Assembly: GCA_900767605.1 (NCBI GenBank)
Contig: CAAFZT010000034.1
Coordinates: forward strand, 1-6,179
Source: Bacilli bacterium
GTDB lineage: Bacteria > Bacillota_I > Bacilli_A > RFN20 > CAG-826
DNA: 6,179 nt
Reading direction: 5' to 3'
Shown: one piece after another, positions 1 to 6,097 of the stretch
How the letters are laid out: each line of letters begins with the position of its first letter
How positions within the stretch are numbered: the stretch's first letter is position 1
Made by a program: the position numbers and the translations under genes
Notes under the pieces: generated by a model
Database searches by the model: none
What the model was told of the DNA's origin: nothing
The model's input: only the letters and a program-made list of their open reading frames with translations

Positions 1-1
1 A

Positions 2-925
2 AAAGAACTAGGGATCCCCGTCTACGTTACCGATGTGCGGCTACTTTTATTCAACCCGATTGATTTACGGGGGATTCCGGTTGCTGATACGGAAAAGAAA
101 TTCGCGGTTTGGCTCAAACCCAAGATTTTCCAAATGAAAGATCATGGTTGCTTGAACATTTTGTTTTTGGATGAAATCAGCGCCGCCCCCAAAGCGTCCA
201 AGCCGCTGCTTATCAAATCACTTTGGACCGTCAAGTGGGTGAGCATAAATTGCCCCAAAATTGCATCGTGATCGCCGCCGGCAACCGCGTAAGCGATAAA
301 TCTGTTGCCATCAAAATGCCTAAGGCCCTAGCAAATCGCCTCCTCCACGTGGAAATCGAAGGCGATTTTGAATCGTGGAAAATATGGGCGATAGAAAACG
401 GAATGAACGATAAGGTATTTGGCTATTTATCGGAGAACCAAAGCCATTTATTTGGATTTGATCCTAGCTCCGAAGATTTAGCCTTCCCGACCCCCCCGTT
501 CTTGGGAGATGGTTAGCAACATTTTAAATGGCTATGAAGGGGATTATCTAAAAGCCTATCCCTTAATCGCCGGGTTAATCGGCAATGGGCCGGCGATGGA
601 ATTCCGTTCTTGGTGTTCCGTCTATCAGGACCTCCCCAAGGTCGAGGATATCTTCAATGGGGTGGAAGTCAAAGTCCCGAAGAAAACGGATGCGATATAC
701 GCCCTGGTGAATTCGATGACTTGCTATGCGTCTAACTGCAAATACGACCAAGTGAAGATGGGGAATTCTTTAACCTATGCGAGACACTTGCCCCCTGACT
801 ACGTGGAATTATTGCTACAAAACTATTCGTGCCTAGATAAAAACTACATCCAATTCCTGAAACAAATTCCTGAATATACGACGTATGCGTCGAAGCGAGG
901 TTATGCCCGAAATGGAGACATCTAA
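2..925 (+). CDS. MoxR-type AAA+ ATPase, 5'-truncated, with two compensating frameshifts
   Basis: This is an AAA+ ATPase of the MoxR group. Such proteins act in the cytoplasm as hexameric chaperone-like machines that usually work with a VWA-domain partner. The frame is open from base 2, so the gene starts left of the window and the Walker A part is missing. Visible are VRLLLFNPIDLRGIPVAD, Walker B ILFLDEIS (about 158-181), sensor-1-like VIAAGNR (268-288), and MPKALANRLLH with the probable arginine finger (316-348). After these comes a helical C-terminal part with AFPTPRSWEMVSNIL and a run to the TAA at 923-925. The middle part lies in another frame. One missing C at 186-190 and one extra C at 491-497 put 191-497 out of frame. 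Restoring six Cs at each site gives one continuous protein of about 307 residues. Unrepaired, the gene reads as fragments ending at 271, 516 and 925. The 3' end overlaps the VWA gene, the usual arrangement for such pairs. Family call is firm; substrate is unknown. Confidence 0.85.
186..190 (+). other. Frameshift site 1 in moxR-like gene (C5, expected C6)
   Basis: Up to this run the conserved frame reads LDEISAAP. After it the same frame turns into non-conserved KASKPLL and stops at 269-271. The frame starting at 190 reads QSVQAAAYQITLDRQVGEHK, the expected MoxR continuation after Walker B. One added C joins the two exactly, so this is a one-base deletion in a homopolymer. It is either a sequencing or assembly error or a real inactivating mutation. 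Confidence 0.85.
491..497 (+). other. Frameshift site 2 in moxR-like gene (C7, expected C6)
   Basis: Upstream the frame reads SSEDLAFPTP; it then gives non-conserved PFLGDG and a stop at 514-516. Removing one C from the run gives AFPTPRSWEMVSNILNGY, the standard MoxR C-terminal continuation, and returns to the frame of the window's first base. This one-base insertion exactly compensates the deletion at 186-190. Confidence 0.85.
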
Positions 926-2107
926 AGAGAATGCCCGTCGGTACGGGGAGAAACTCCAAAAGGCGAGGTTTTCTTTGATGAAAACCCATCCCTTTTATGC
1001 CGTGCTATTGATGCACGTGGCCTTTAGTCTCGACCCCTACGCTGAAACGGCTTATACCGATGGCAAAAGCATTGTTTTTGCTCCCGATTTTTTGGATAGC
1101 CTCTCTTTGGACGAGACATGCTTTATTTTGATGCATGAAGTGATGCATATTGTTTTGAACCATTGCAACCGGAAGATGGAGAATATGGATGCAGAACTTT
1201 TTAACGCCGCCTGCGACATCGTCGTTAATTCCAATATTCTCCATTCCTTTAACGGGGATGTTTCTAAAATCTCGTTGAAGGAATATGGGGAATCGATGCA
1301 CTTAACTCCCAATGGGAAAGAAGGATGCCTTTTTACCATGGAAGAGGTCTACCGGATGTTAGACCAGTCCAAAAACGAGCAGGAGCAAGAAGGGTTTGAC
1401 GACCATTCGTTTTGGAAAAATGACGGGAATGAAGAAGAAAAAGAACAATGGAAGCAATTCGCCGTGGAAGCTAAAAAGGCCCAAGACCAATGGGAAGCGA
1501 TGAAGAAAGACGCTAGTTCTTTGCCGAGTTTGCTGGAACGACAAATTGATGCCTTTATTCATCCCCAAACCCCGTGGAGAGAATTGCTGCAGGATTTAAT
1601 CCAGGTCGATATCGTGGATTATTCCTTCAATCCGCCGGATCGGAGGATGCAAGAAACTTCGCTCATCCTTCCCGACTTCAACGAAAAAGAAGAGGAAGTG
1701 AAAAACGTTTGGTTTGTCGTAGATACTTCCGGCTCGGTGAGCCAAAAACAACTAACCGCGGCTTTCAGCGAAATCCAAGGGGCTTTGGATCAATTCCACA
1801 ATCATTTGGAGGCCTATATTTCCTTTTTTGACGCGAGCATCACCGAACCCAAGAAATTTACGTCCTCGGAAGAATTTCAACTTCTAAAACCCCTAGGAGG
1901 AGGCGGAACCTCCTTCCGAACAATCTTCGATAAAATCGATGCATTTTTTATAGAGGATCCGCCTTCTTTCATCGTGATTCTCACGGATGGGGAAGCGGAT
2001 TATCCAGAACAAGAGGTGAGCCAAAATATTCCTTTTTATGGCTTATCAATAACGAAGAAATCACCCCGCCTTGGGGAAAAATCGGGAGGATTAATGTCGA
2101 TGACTGA
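912..2107 (+). CDS. VWA-like / metallopeptidase-like protein (DUF2201 type), one frameshift
   Basis: This is the partner protein of the MoxR-like ATPase. Counting from the first in-frame ATG (885), the N-terminal part (about residues 20-240) carries HEVMH at 84-88, the zinc-metallopeptidase-like signature of this family. The C-terminal VWA-like domain (about 272-400) has a MIDAS metal site: DTSGS at 280-284, GGGTSF at 339-344 and TDGEAD at 367-372. I prefer the ATG at 912, 11 bases after GCGAGG, over those at 885 and 903; all overlap the end of the ATPase gene. A T is missing in the run 2033-2037. With six Ts the frame continues as LWLINNEEITPPWGKIGRI, the expected family ending, and stops at the TGA 2105-2107, giving about 398 aa. 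Read literally, the ORF runs on to 2696 as a 603-aa fusion with the next gene, which I consider artificial. The family pairing with MoxR ATPases is established; whether the HExxH site cleaves anything is unknown. Confidence 0.85.
2033..2037 (+). other. Frameshift site 3 at end of VWA gene (T5, expected T6)
   Basis: The literal frame changes here from VWA-like sequence to GLSITKKSPRLGEKSGG, which fits no part of the domain. One extra T gives NIPFLWLINNEEITPPWGK, followed by a TGA at 2105-2107 that overlaps the start of the next gene. The error fuses two genes into one long ORF instead of truncating, so an automatic gene caller would miss it. Confidence 0.85.
2084..2090 (+). promoter_or_regulatory. 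Ribosome binding site of the gene at 2100
   Basis: GGGAGGA lies nine bases before the ATG at 2100 and three bases before the in-frame ATG at 2094, so 2100 is the better start. A strong site inside what reads as one long ORF supports two separate genes here. Confidence 0.7.
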
Positions 2108-2696
2108 TTTGTTACAAGAATGGAGCAATGTGAAAGGGGAATTCACCCAGGAGAACATTGATAAAATGCTGGAACTTTTGGAAAAGGCCAAAGGGGACCG
2201 TTACGAAAAAAACGCGGAGGAAATCCGCGAGAAAATCGCCAGAATCGAGGACGAAGCCTCTTGGATAACTTTCCAAAAAGAGGGGAAGACGGGAAAAATC
2301 AAGATTTGCAGTGCTTGCTTGCCCCCTCGCTCTTGCTTGAAGAATATCCCCGAACAAAGTCGCACTTACGTCGCGGAGAATGGCTATTGGTCTTTTTGCC
2401 TTGTCCAGCCTAGAAAAAAACCTTTGATAAAGTCTACGTATTTATTCGCGACCATCCAGTTCGTCAATAAATCCCCCCTCCCCTTTAATAACGGGGATCT
2501 GTTTACGATCGCTGACGAAGAATTCATCGTCGTGTGGGAAGGGGTCGCATTTAAAAAGAAGAGTATCCAAAAATTCCGTGACCAGGACTTGGGGGTCTGT
2601 ATGCTGCCCTGGGGCAGAATGATCGCGGCTCTCGATAGATGGCTGGATGACCTTCGGAAAAAAGCCCGCCGCGAACAAAATCAAAAAGGAGAATAA
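2100..2696 (+). CDS. Hypothetical protein, coiled-coil N-terminus, third gene of the MoxR-VWA operon
   Basis: I do not recognise this 198-aa protein. It starts at the ATG at 2100, nine bases after GGGAGGA, and overlaps the restored VWA stop (TGA 2105-2107), so translational coupling is likely. Residues about 18-55 are rich in Glu and Lys with heptad-like spacing (DKMLELLEKAKGDRYEKNAE) and may form a coiled coil. A cysteine-rich patch follows (CSACLPPRSC, about residues 70-79), possibly metal binding. Then comes a mixed region with NGDLFTIADEEFIVVWEG that suggests a small beta-rich domain. The C-terminus is a basic helix ending DDLRKKARREQNQKGE. No signal peptide or membrane segment is visible. 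It ends two bases before the ligase start. Literally translated it is fused to the VWA protein; I treat it as independent. It may be a substrate or adaptor of the ATPase/VWA pair (inference from position only). Confidence 0.7.
   Translation: MTDLLQEWSNVKGEFTQENIDKMLELLEKAKGDRYEKNAEEIREKIARIEDEASWITFQKEGKTGKIKICSACLPPRSCLKNIPEQSRTYVAENGYWSFCLVQPRKKPLIKSTYLFATIQFVNKSPLPFNNGDLFTIADEEFIVVWEGVAFKKKSIQKFRDQDLGVCMLPWGRMIAALDRWLDDLRKKARREQNQKGE
2683..2691 (+). promoter_or_regulatory. Ribosome binding site of the DNA ligase gene
   Basis: AAAAAGGAG ends seven bases before the ATG at 2699 and lies within the last codons of the preceding gene. It fixes the ligase start and suggests efficient translation from the operon mRNA. 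Confidence 0.8.
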
Positions 2697-2698
2697 CA

Positions 2699-4642
2699 AT
2701 GGCCAATGACATTTCGAGAATGAAAGAACTTATCGCTTTACTAAACGAGGCGAATGAACAATATTACGGACAAGACCAATCTTCCATCAGCGATCACCAT
2801 TATGACGAAATGATGGACGAGCTTGAAAAACTAGAAAGAAAAACGGGCATCGTCTTTTCTTCTTCCCCGACGAAGAAAGTGGGTTCGGCCCAAAATACCG
2901 CCCTTGCGAAGGTCAAACATTCGAAACCCATGCTATCCGCCCAAAAAACGAAGGACATCCAAGTAATCCATGATTTCATCAATTCCCACGAGATGGTTTT
3001 ATCGTGGAAATTAGACGGATTAACGATTGTATTACGGTATAAAAACGGGAAGTTCGTCCAAGCCTTAACTCGCGGTGAAAAAGGGTTATTCGGCGAAGAT
3101 ATCACCCATTCAGTTCGTTATCTTCGTGGCATTCCCAAGACGGTGAAATACAAAGAGGATTTCGAAGTTCGCGGAGAAGGAGTGATTTCCTATGCTGATT
3201 TTAAGTTGCTTAACCGAAACAAGAATTTAACCACGCCGCGCAACACCGTCAGCGGTGCCGTAAGAGCTTTAAACATCGATCGTTATAAATTCGAGCACAT
3301 CGATTTTGTCGCCTTTGAACTTATCGACGATCATCAAGACTTCGAAACCAAAGAAGAGCAACTTGGTTTCTTGACTCTTCAAGGATTTAACATCGTAGAC
3401 CACGAGATTTTAGAAAGCGATTTGTCCTTAGAAAAAATCCAAGAAATCGTGAAGGGTTATGATCCAAAAATCTATGAATATCCCGTGGATGGATTAATCT
3501 TTGAATTTAATGATATTGCCTTTGGGAAAGGACTGGGAGCCACGGAGCATCATGAAAATCGCATGATGGCGTTAAAGTGGGCGGATGAAGTCTACGAAAC
3601 AACCTTTAGGGGTGTAGAAATCAATGCAGGGAAAAATGGGTTCATCGGATTAACCGCCTTGTTTGATGAAGTGGAAATCAACGGCTTGCCGATAAAAAAA
3701 GCGGACCTCCATTCCTATTCGAATTTTGAAAAATTAGAGTTGGGTATCGGAGATAAAATCAAAGTCTATTTGGCCAACATGGTGGTTCCAGAAATCGAAG
3801 GGAACTTGACCCGCAGCGGTACCTATTCCGTTCCCGAATATTGCCCCTGCTGCGGAGCAAAACTCGAGACAAGAATTAGTAGCGTTGGCAACAAGCAACT
3901 ATATTGTCCTAACGAGAACTGCATCAGCAAAAACGCGAATAAAATCGCTCGTCTTTGCGATTCCGATGCTTTGAATATCGAAGGGCTAAGCATTGCTCGA
4001 ATCGAAACTTTATTAGCCTATGGGGTCATTAAATCCGCCGCGGATTTATTTCATCTCGAAGACCATAAAGAAGCCTTCTTCGATGTTCCTTCCTTTAGCA
4101 TCGGACTTTATGAAAAACTCACGGAGTCTATTCGTAAGTCCAGGAAGTGCCATCTCTATCAATTTCTGCTAGGGATGGATATTCCCCAGATGAACTACGC
4201 CTCGGCGAAAGCGATTGATGAGTATTTCTATGGTTCTTATCACGACTTTGAAAAAGCCATCCAAAAAGAATTCTGCTTCTTTCATATCGCCAGCGTCAGC
4301 GAAGGCCTCCATCGAAATATCTACCATTGGTATAAAGAGGATGCGAGCTTCTTTAAGCCTTTATTGAATGAACTGTCCTTCATTGGCAAGAAGAAGGACA
4401 ACCGTTCCTATGATATCGATAACAAAAATATCGTTTATACCGGGACAATAAACGGGATGAGTGGCGATAAATTAAAAGAATTTATCCGCCTATTAGGGGC
4501 GAATGCCTTTGATGTTATCGACGAGGATACCGACTATCTATTAATCGGCAAAGAACCAAATCGAAAGCTAGTCGCGGAAGCCCTTAAGAAGGGAATTGCC
4601 ATGATTACGGAAAGCGAATTCGTAGGCTTATTGGGTGAATAA
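2699..4642 (+). CDS. NAD-dependent DNA ligase (LigA family), divergent, probably an accessory paralog
   Basis: LigA-type ligases seal nicks in duplex DNA using NAD+. At 647 aa it is near the usual full length (about 670) and all domains are recognisable. Domain Ia has LLNEANEQYYGQDQSSISD (14-32). The adenylation domain has WKLDG with nucleophile Lys104, RGE at 158-160, PRNTVSG at 180-186, VDGLIFEF at 263-270 and LKW at 292-294. An OB-fold follows (about 305-375), then a four-Cys zinc finger (C382, C385, C403, C408), helix-hairpin-helix region (about 425-540) and a C-terminal BRCT (about 574-647, VYTGTINGMSGDKLKEF). Several strongly conserved spots differ from housekeeping LigA: TRGEKGLFGED for TRGDGxxGED, ALKW for AYKF, ADLHS for ATLHN, ANMVVP for AGDVIP. 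The catalytic Lys and zinc ligands remain, so activity is plausible. It is the last gene of the operon, followed by a terminator. The divergence and MoxR/VWA neighbours suggest a specialised second ligase, not the replicative one; this is inference. I leave the symbol empty for that reason. Confidence 0.92.
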   Translation: MANDISRMKELIALLNEANEQYYGQDQSSISDHHYDEMMDELEKLERKTGIVFSSSPTKKVGSAQNTALAKVKHSKPMLSAQKTKDIQVIHDFINSHEMVLSWKLDGLTIVLRYKNGKFVQALTRGEKGLFGEDITHSVRYLRGIPKTVKYKEDFEVRGEGVISYADFKLLNRNKNLTTPRNTVSGAVRALNIDRYKFEHIDFVAFELIDDHQDFETKEEQLGFLTLQGFNIVDHEILESDLSLEKIQEIVKGYDPKIYEYPVDGLIFEFNDIAFGKGLGATEHHENRMMALKWADEVYETTFRGVEINAGKNGFIGLTALFDEVEINGLPIKKADLHSYSNFEKLELGIGDKIKVYLANMVVPEIEGNLTRSGTYSVPEYCPCCGAKLETRISSVGNKQLYCPNENCISKNANKIARLCDSDALNIEGLSIARIETLLAYGVIKSAADLFHLEDHKEAFFDVPSFSIGLYEKLTESIRKSRKCHLYQFLLGMDIPQMNYASAKAIDEYFYGSYHDFEKAIQKEFCFFHIASVSEGLHRNIYHWYKEDASFFKPLLNELSFIGKKKDNRSYDIDNKNIVYTGTINGMSGDKLKEFIRLLGANAFDVIDEDTDYLLIGKEPNRKLVAEALKKGIAMITESEFVGLLGE

Positions 4643-4647
4643 AGAAA

Positions 4648-4684
4648 CAGGGGGGAGAAAATCCCCCCTGGTGTTGTTCTTTGA
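4648..4684 (+). terminator. Intrinsic terminator, usable from both strands
   Basis: A perfect 9-bp stem, CAGGGGGGA (4648-4656) with TCCCCCCTG (4662-4670), encloses the loop GAAAA. It is followed by the T-rich GTGTTGTTCTTT. It starts five bases after the ligase stop. Read on the - strand the same hairpin is followed by TTTCTTTATT, so it can also end transcription of the convergent GIY-YIG gene. Confidence 0.85.
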
Positions 4685-4727
4685 GCGATAACTTTTATTA
4701 TCGGCTAATCCCAGGAAGGGCCATTGG

Positions 4728-5219
4728 TTACCGATATTTACCTTCGTATCTTGGATTAAGGTTATACTGCAAAAGCCCTTCGACAAAATTTAAAACGATT
4801 GTTGGGTTAGAAAAACGGGTTGAATCAATCCACACGTCATATCGATCGCAATGGTTTTTAATCCAGTCACGGACGTTTGATTTGTCTAAGGAGTAATCTT
4901 TTACCATTTTTGGGTCATTGATTAAGCTCCTTGCCAGTGTCGACCCTTTATCTGTTTTGTAATGGTCATACTTGTATCTTTGATTGCTATTTTTGCTAAC
5001 TTGCCCTACTTTTAGCCATTTATCGCCTAAAGCAAATGTATAAACGGCCATGTAGCCATCTTCGAGACTGAGCGAATGGTTTTCCTTCGGCTGGTACTTA
5101 ATTTCGAAAAGGGGCTTGCCACTGTTATCAGATAGATGAAACTGCGTGCTCGCAATTTTATCTGCATAAAAAATCAAATTTTGGATGTGTGCTATGATTT
5201 GTTCTGATTTTGTCACCAT
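4728..5219 (-). CDS. Probable GIY-YIG nuclease family protein
   Basis: This is a 163-aa cytoplasmic protein with no signal peptide or membrane segment. From about residue 56 it shows the layout of a divergent GIY-YIG domain: MAVYTFALGDKWLKVGQV (57-74), with Tyr60 in the first motif and KVG (70-72) in place of the usual KIG. Arg81 follows in NSNQRYKYDHY. The segment STLARSLI and NVRDWIKNHCDRYDVWI comes next. NFVEGLLQYNLNPRYEG then contains Glu147 at the expected position of the metal-binding glutamate. GIY-YIG domains cleave DNA in repair, restriction and mobile elements; some members only bind. The first 55 residues are an extra region of unknown role. The start at 5219 is preceded by AAGAGAA eight bases away, and an in-frame stop lies just upstream. 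It is convergent to the ligase operon and downstream of the FtsK-like gene. Family assignment is from motif reading only; activity is not shown. Confidence 0.65.
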   Translation of the reverse strand: MVTKSEQIIAHIQNLIFYADKIASTQFHLSDNSGKPLFEIKYQPKENHSLSLEDGYMAVYTFALGDKWLKVGQVSKNSNQRYKYDHYKTDKGSTLARSLINDPKMVKDYSLDKSNVRDWIKNHCDRYDVWIDSTRFSNPTIVLNFVEGLLQYNLNPRYEGKYR

Positions 5220-5239
5220 ATATTTAATTCTCTTGTTTT

Positions 5240-5270
5240 ATTAAAAGAAGGCCTGTTTGACGGTTCTCAA
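5240..5270 (-). promoter_or_regulatory. Weak promoter candidate for the GIY-YIG gene
   Basis: On the - strand TTGAGA (5270-5265, 5 of 6 to the -35 consensus) and TTTAAT (5245-5240, 5 of 6 to the -10 consensus) are separated by 19 bases, somewhat longer than the usual 17. It sits 20-50 bases before the ATG at 5219. The gene could equally be transcribed from the FtsK-like gene upstream. Confidence 0.25.
5241..5270 (-). other. Possible 9-codon mini-ORF with good Shine-Dalgarno in the intergenic stretch
   Basis: AAGGAG (- strand, 5282-5277) is the best ribosome binding site in the 130 bases between the two - strand genes. Six bases later is TTG, opening TTG-RTVKQAFF-stop. A different frame holds a 29-codon ORF from an ATG at 5313 to a stop at 5224, without its own ribosome site; it is the in-frame continuation of the upstream gene past its TAA. 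Either may be chance. Apart from these and the promoter candidate I see nothing in 5220-5349. Confidence 0.2.
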
Positions 5271-5349
5271 TAGAAGCTCCTTCGGCATTTAATGCCCTAT
5301 GGAAAACAAACATATCCACTGTTAAGGGCGAATGGATCTTAAACGGCCG

Positions 5350-5997
5350 TTATTTTCGCCCTTTCAAGTGTTTCCAAATAATCTGTACGCGCGTGGTTTC
5401 CCCGTTGATGATGGCAAGGCCATCGCCACACCCTTTTAGAAGTTCGCATCCGCTTCGTCCGATGATGACCTTGCTATCAGCGACGGACGATTCGACAAAC
5501 GCCATACGATTAGGAATATAAGGGAAGAGCCCTTGTAGTTTCTGCCACGAAGCAGCTTGACAAGAAGCGATGAAATGGAAGAAGGGGTTCTTTCTTTGGA
5601 TGAGCCCGATGAACTCTTCGTCCAGTTCACCCCTATAACAGAACAATTCATCAACGATGAGATAAAGATCGTGATCTAAGGAATCCAGTTTTACCTTTAA
5701 TTCCGCAAAGGCTTTCTCCACCTCCTCGGGAGTGCGGACCCCAGTGGCGTTATCCTTTTTGGATTCTTTCCAAAATTCGATTCTTTTGGGATCAAACAAA
5801 TAGAACTCCGCTTCCTTGTTTTGCTCGCTGATTTGATCGTACAAAACATGAAGGAAAATAGATTTTCCGGCGGCTGTAATCCCAGAGACCAACAGATTTT
5901 TGACTTGGTTGAAATCCAAGTAAAAATCTTTCCCTAGTTCGATGCCGTTAAATTCTTTTCCGACTAATACGACATTCTTTTTGTAATTTTCGTCCAT
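5350..5997 (-). CDS. Minimal FtsK/SpoIIIE/HerA-like P-loop ATPase
   Basis: This 215-aa protein looks like just the ATPase (beta) core of the FtsK/SpoIIIE DNA-pump family. Its features occur in the family's order. NLLVSGITAAGKSIFLH is the Walker A region, with G39 to K45-S46. FYLFDPKRIEFW (65-76) corresponds to the FtsK IDPK segment. DLYLIVDEL has Walker B D116-E117. LIQRKNPFFHFIASCQAASW (132-151) corresponds to the RAxGIHLxxATQRP segment, with Gln147 as likely sensor. IPNRMAFVESSVADSKVII and GCELLKGCGDGLAII match the FtsK IPTRIAF...DSRTIL and GAEQLLGxGDML blocks. Membrane, alpha and DNA-reading gamma domains are all absent. Family members move DNA through a hexameric ring; such a small form may act only with a partner. 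The start at 5997 has GGGGG eight bases upstream and no better alternative. It lies 130 bases upstream of the GIY-YIG gene on the same strand, and an IS-like end begins about 80 bases upstream of its start. Confidence 0.8.
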   Translation of the reverse strand: MDENYKKNVVLVGKEFNGIELGKDFYLDFNQVKNLLVSGITAAGKSIFLHVLYDQISEQNKEAEFYLFDPKRIEFWKESKKDNATGVRTPEEVEKAFAELKVKLDSLDHDLYLIVDELFCYRGELDEEFIGLIQRKNPFFHFIASCQAASWQKLQGLFPYIPNRMAFVESSVADSKVIIGRSGCELLKGCGDGLAIINGETTRVQIIWKHLKGRK

Positions 5998-6005
5998 AGA
6001 TTAAA

Positions 6006-6010
6006 CCCCC
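6006..6010 (-). promoter_or_regulatory. Unusual G-only ribosome binding site of the FtsK-like gene
   Basis: On the - strand GGGGG lies eight bases before the ATG at 5997. It could pair with the 16S CCUCC end using one G-U pair, a weaker site than the AGGAG types of the + strand operon. No promoter with standard spacing is clear in 5998-6076. Confidence 0.45.
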
Positions 6011-6097
6011 GTTTATGCCTTTTATTTTATCGGCAAATAACGAAAGAAAAAGGTCAAACATAGATTTGGACTAATGTGGACCCCATGTCAAGGACAC

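Noticed and set aside
186..497. Programmed ribosomal frameshifting at the two C runs
   Set aside because: Two opposite shifts (-1 then +1) within one ATPase would be needed, no proper X XXY YYZ heptamer or downstream stimulator is evident, and related ATPases read continuously. Homopolymer length errors explain it more simply.
732..1568. Antisense ORFs of 69-98 codons on the - strand opposite the ATPase and VWA genes
   Set aside because: They lie opposite well-supported coding sequence, have no ribosome sites or recognisable motifs, and look like shadows of the + strand codons.
1574..1831. An 85-codon + strand ORF inside the VWA gene
   Set aside because: It is in a different frame from the MIDAS-bearing domain, which is clearly the real coding frame, and its composition is Arg/Gly-rich and non-conserved.
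2285..2410. Alternative frame in the third gene reading DLQCLLAPSLLLEEYP and ending at a TAG
   Set aside because: The frame used on both sides (ending at 2696) is the same and continuous, so no shift is needed; the alternative would require a second indel to return.
4686..4703. Inverted repeat CGATAA / TTATCG with a 6-base loop
   Set aside because: A 6-bp AT-rich stem without a T tract is too weak for a terminator, and the strong hairpin at 4648-4670 already fills that role.
6023..6059. Promoter for the FtsK-like gene from TTGACC and TAAAAT on the - strand
   Set aside because: The two boxes are about 22 bases apart, too far for a sigma-70-type promoter.
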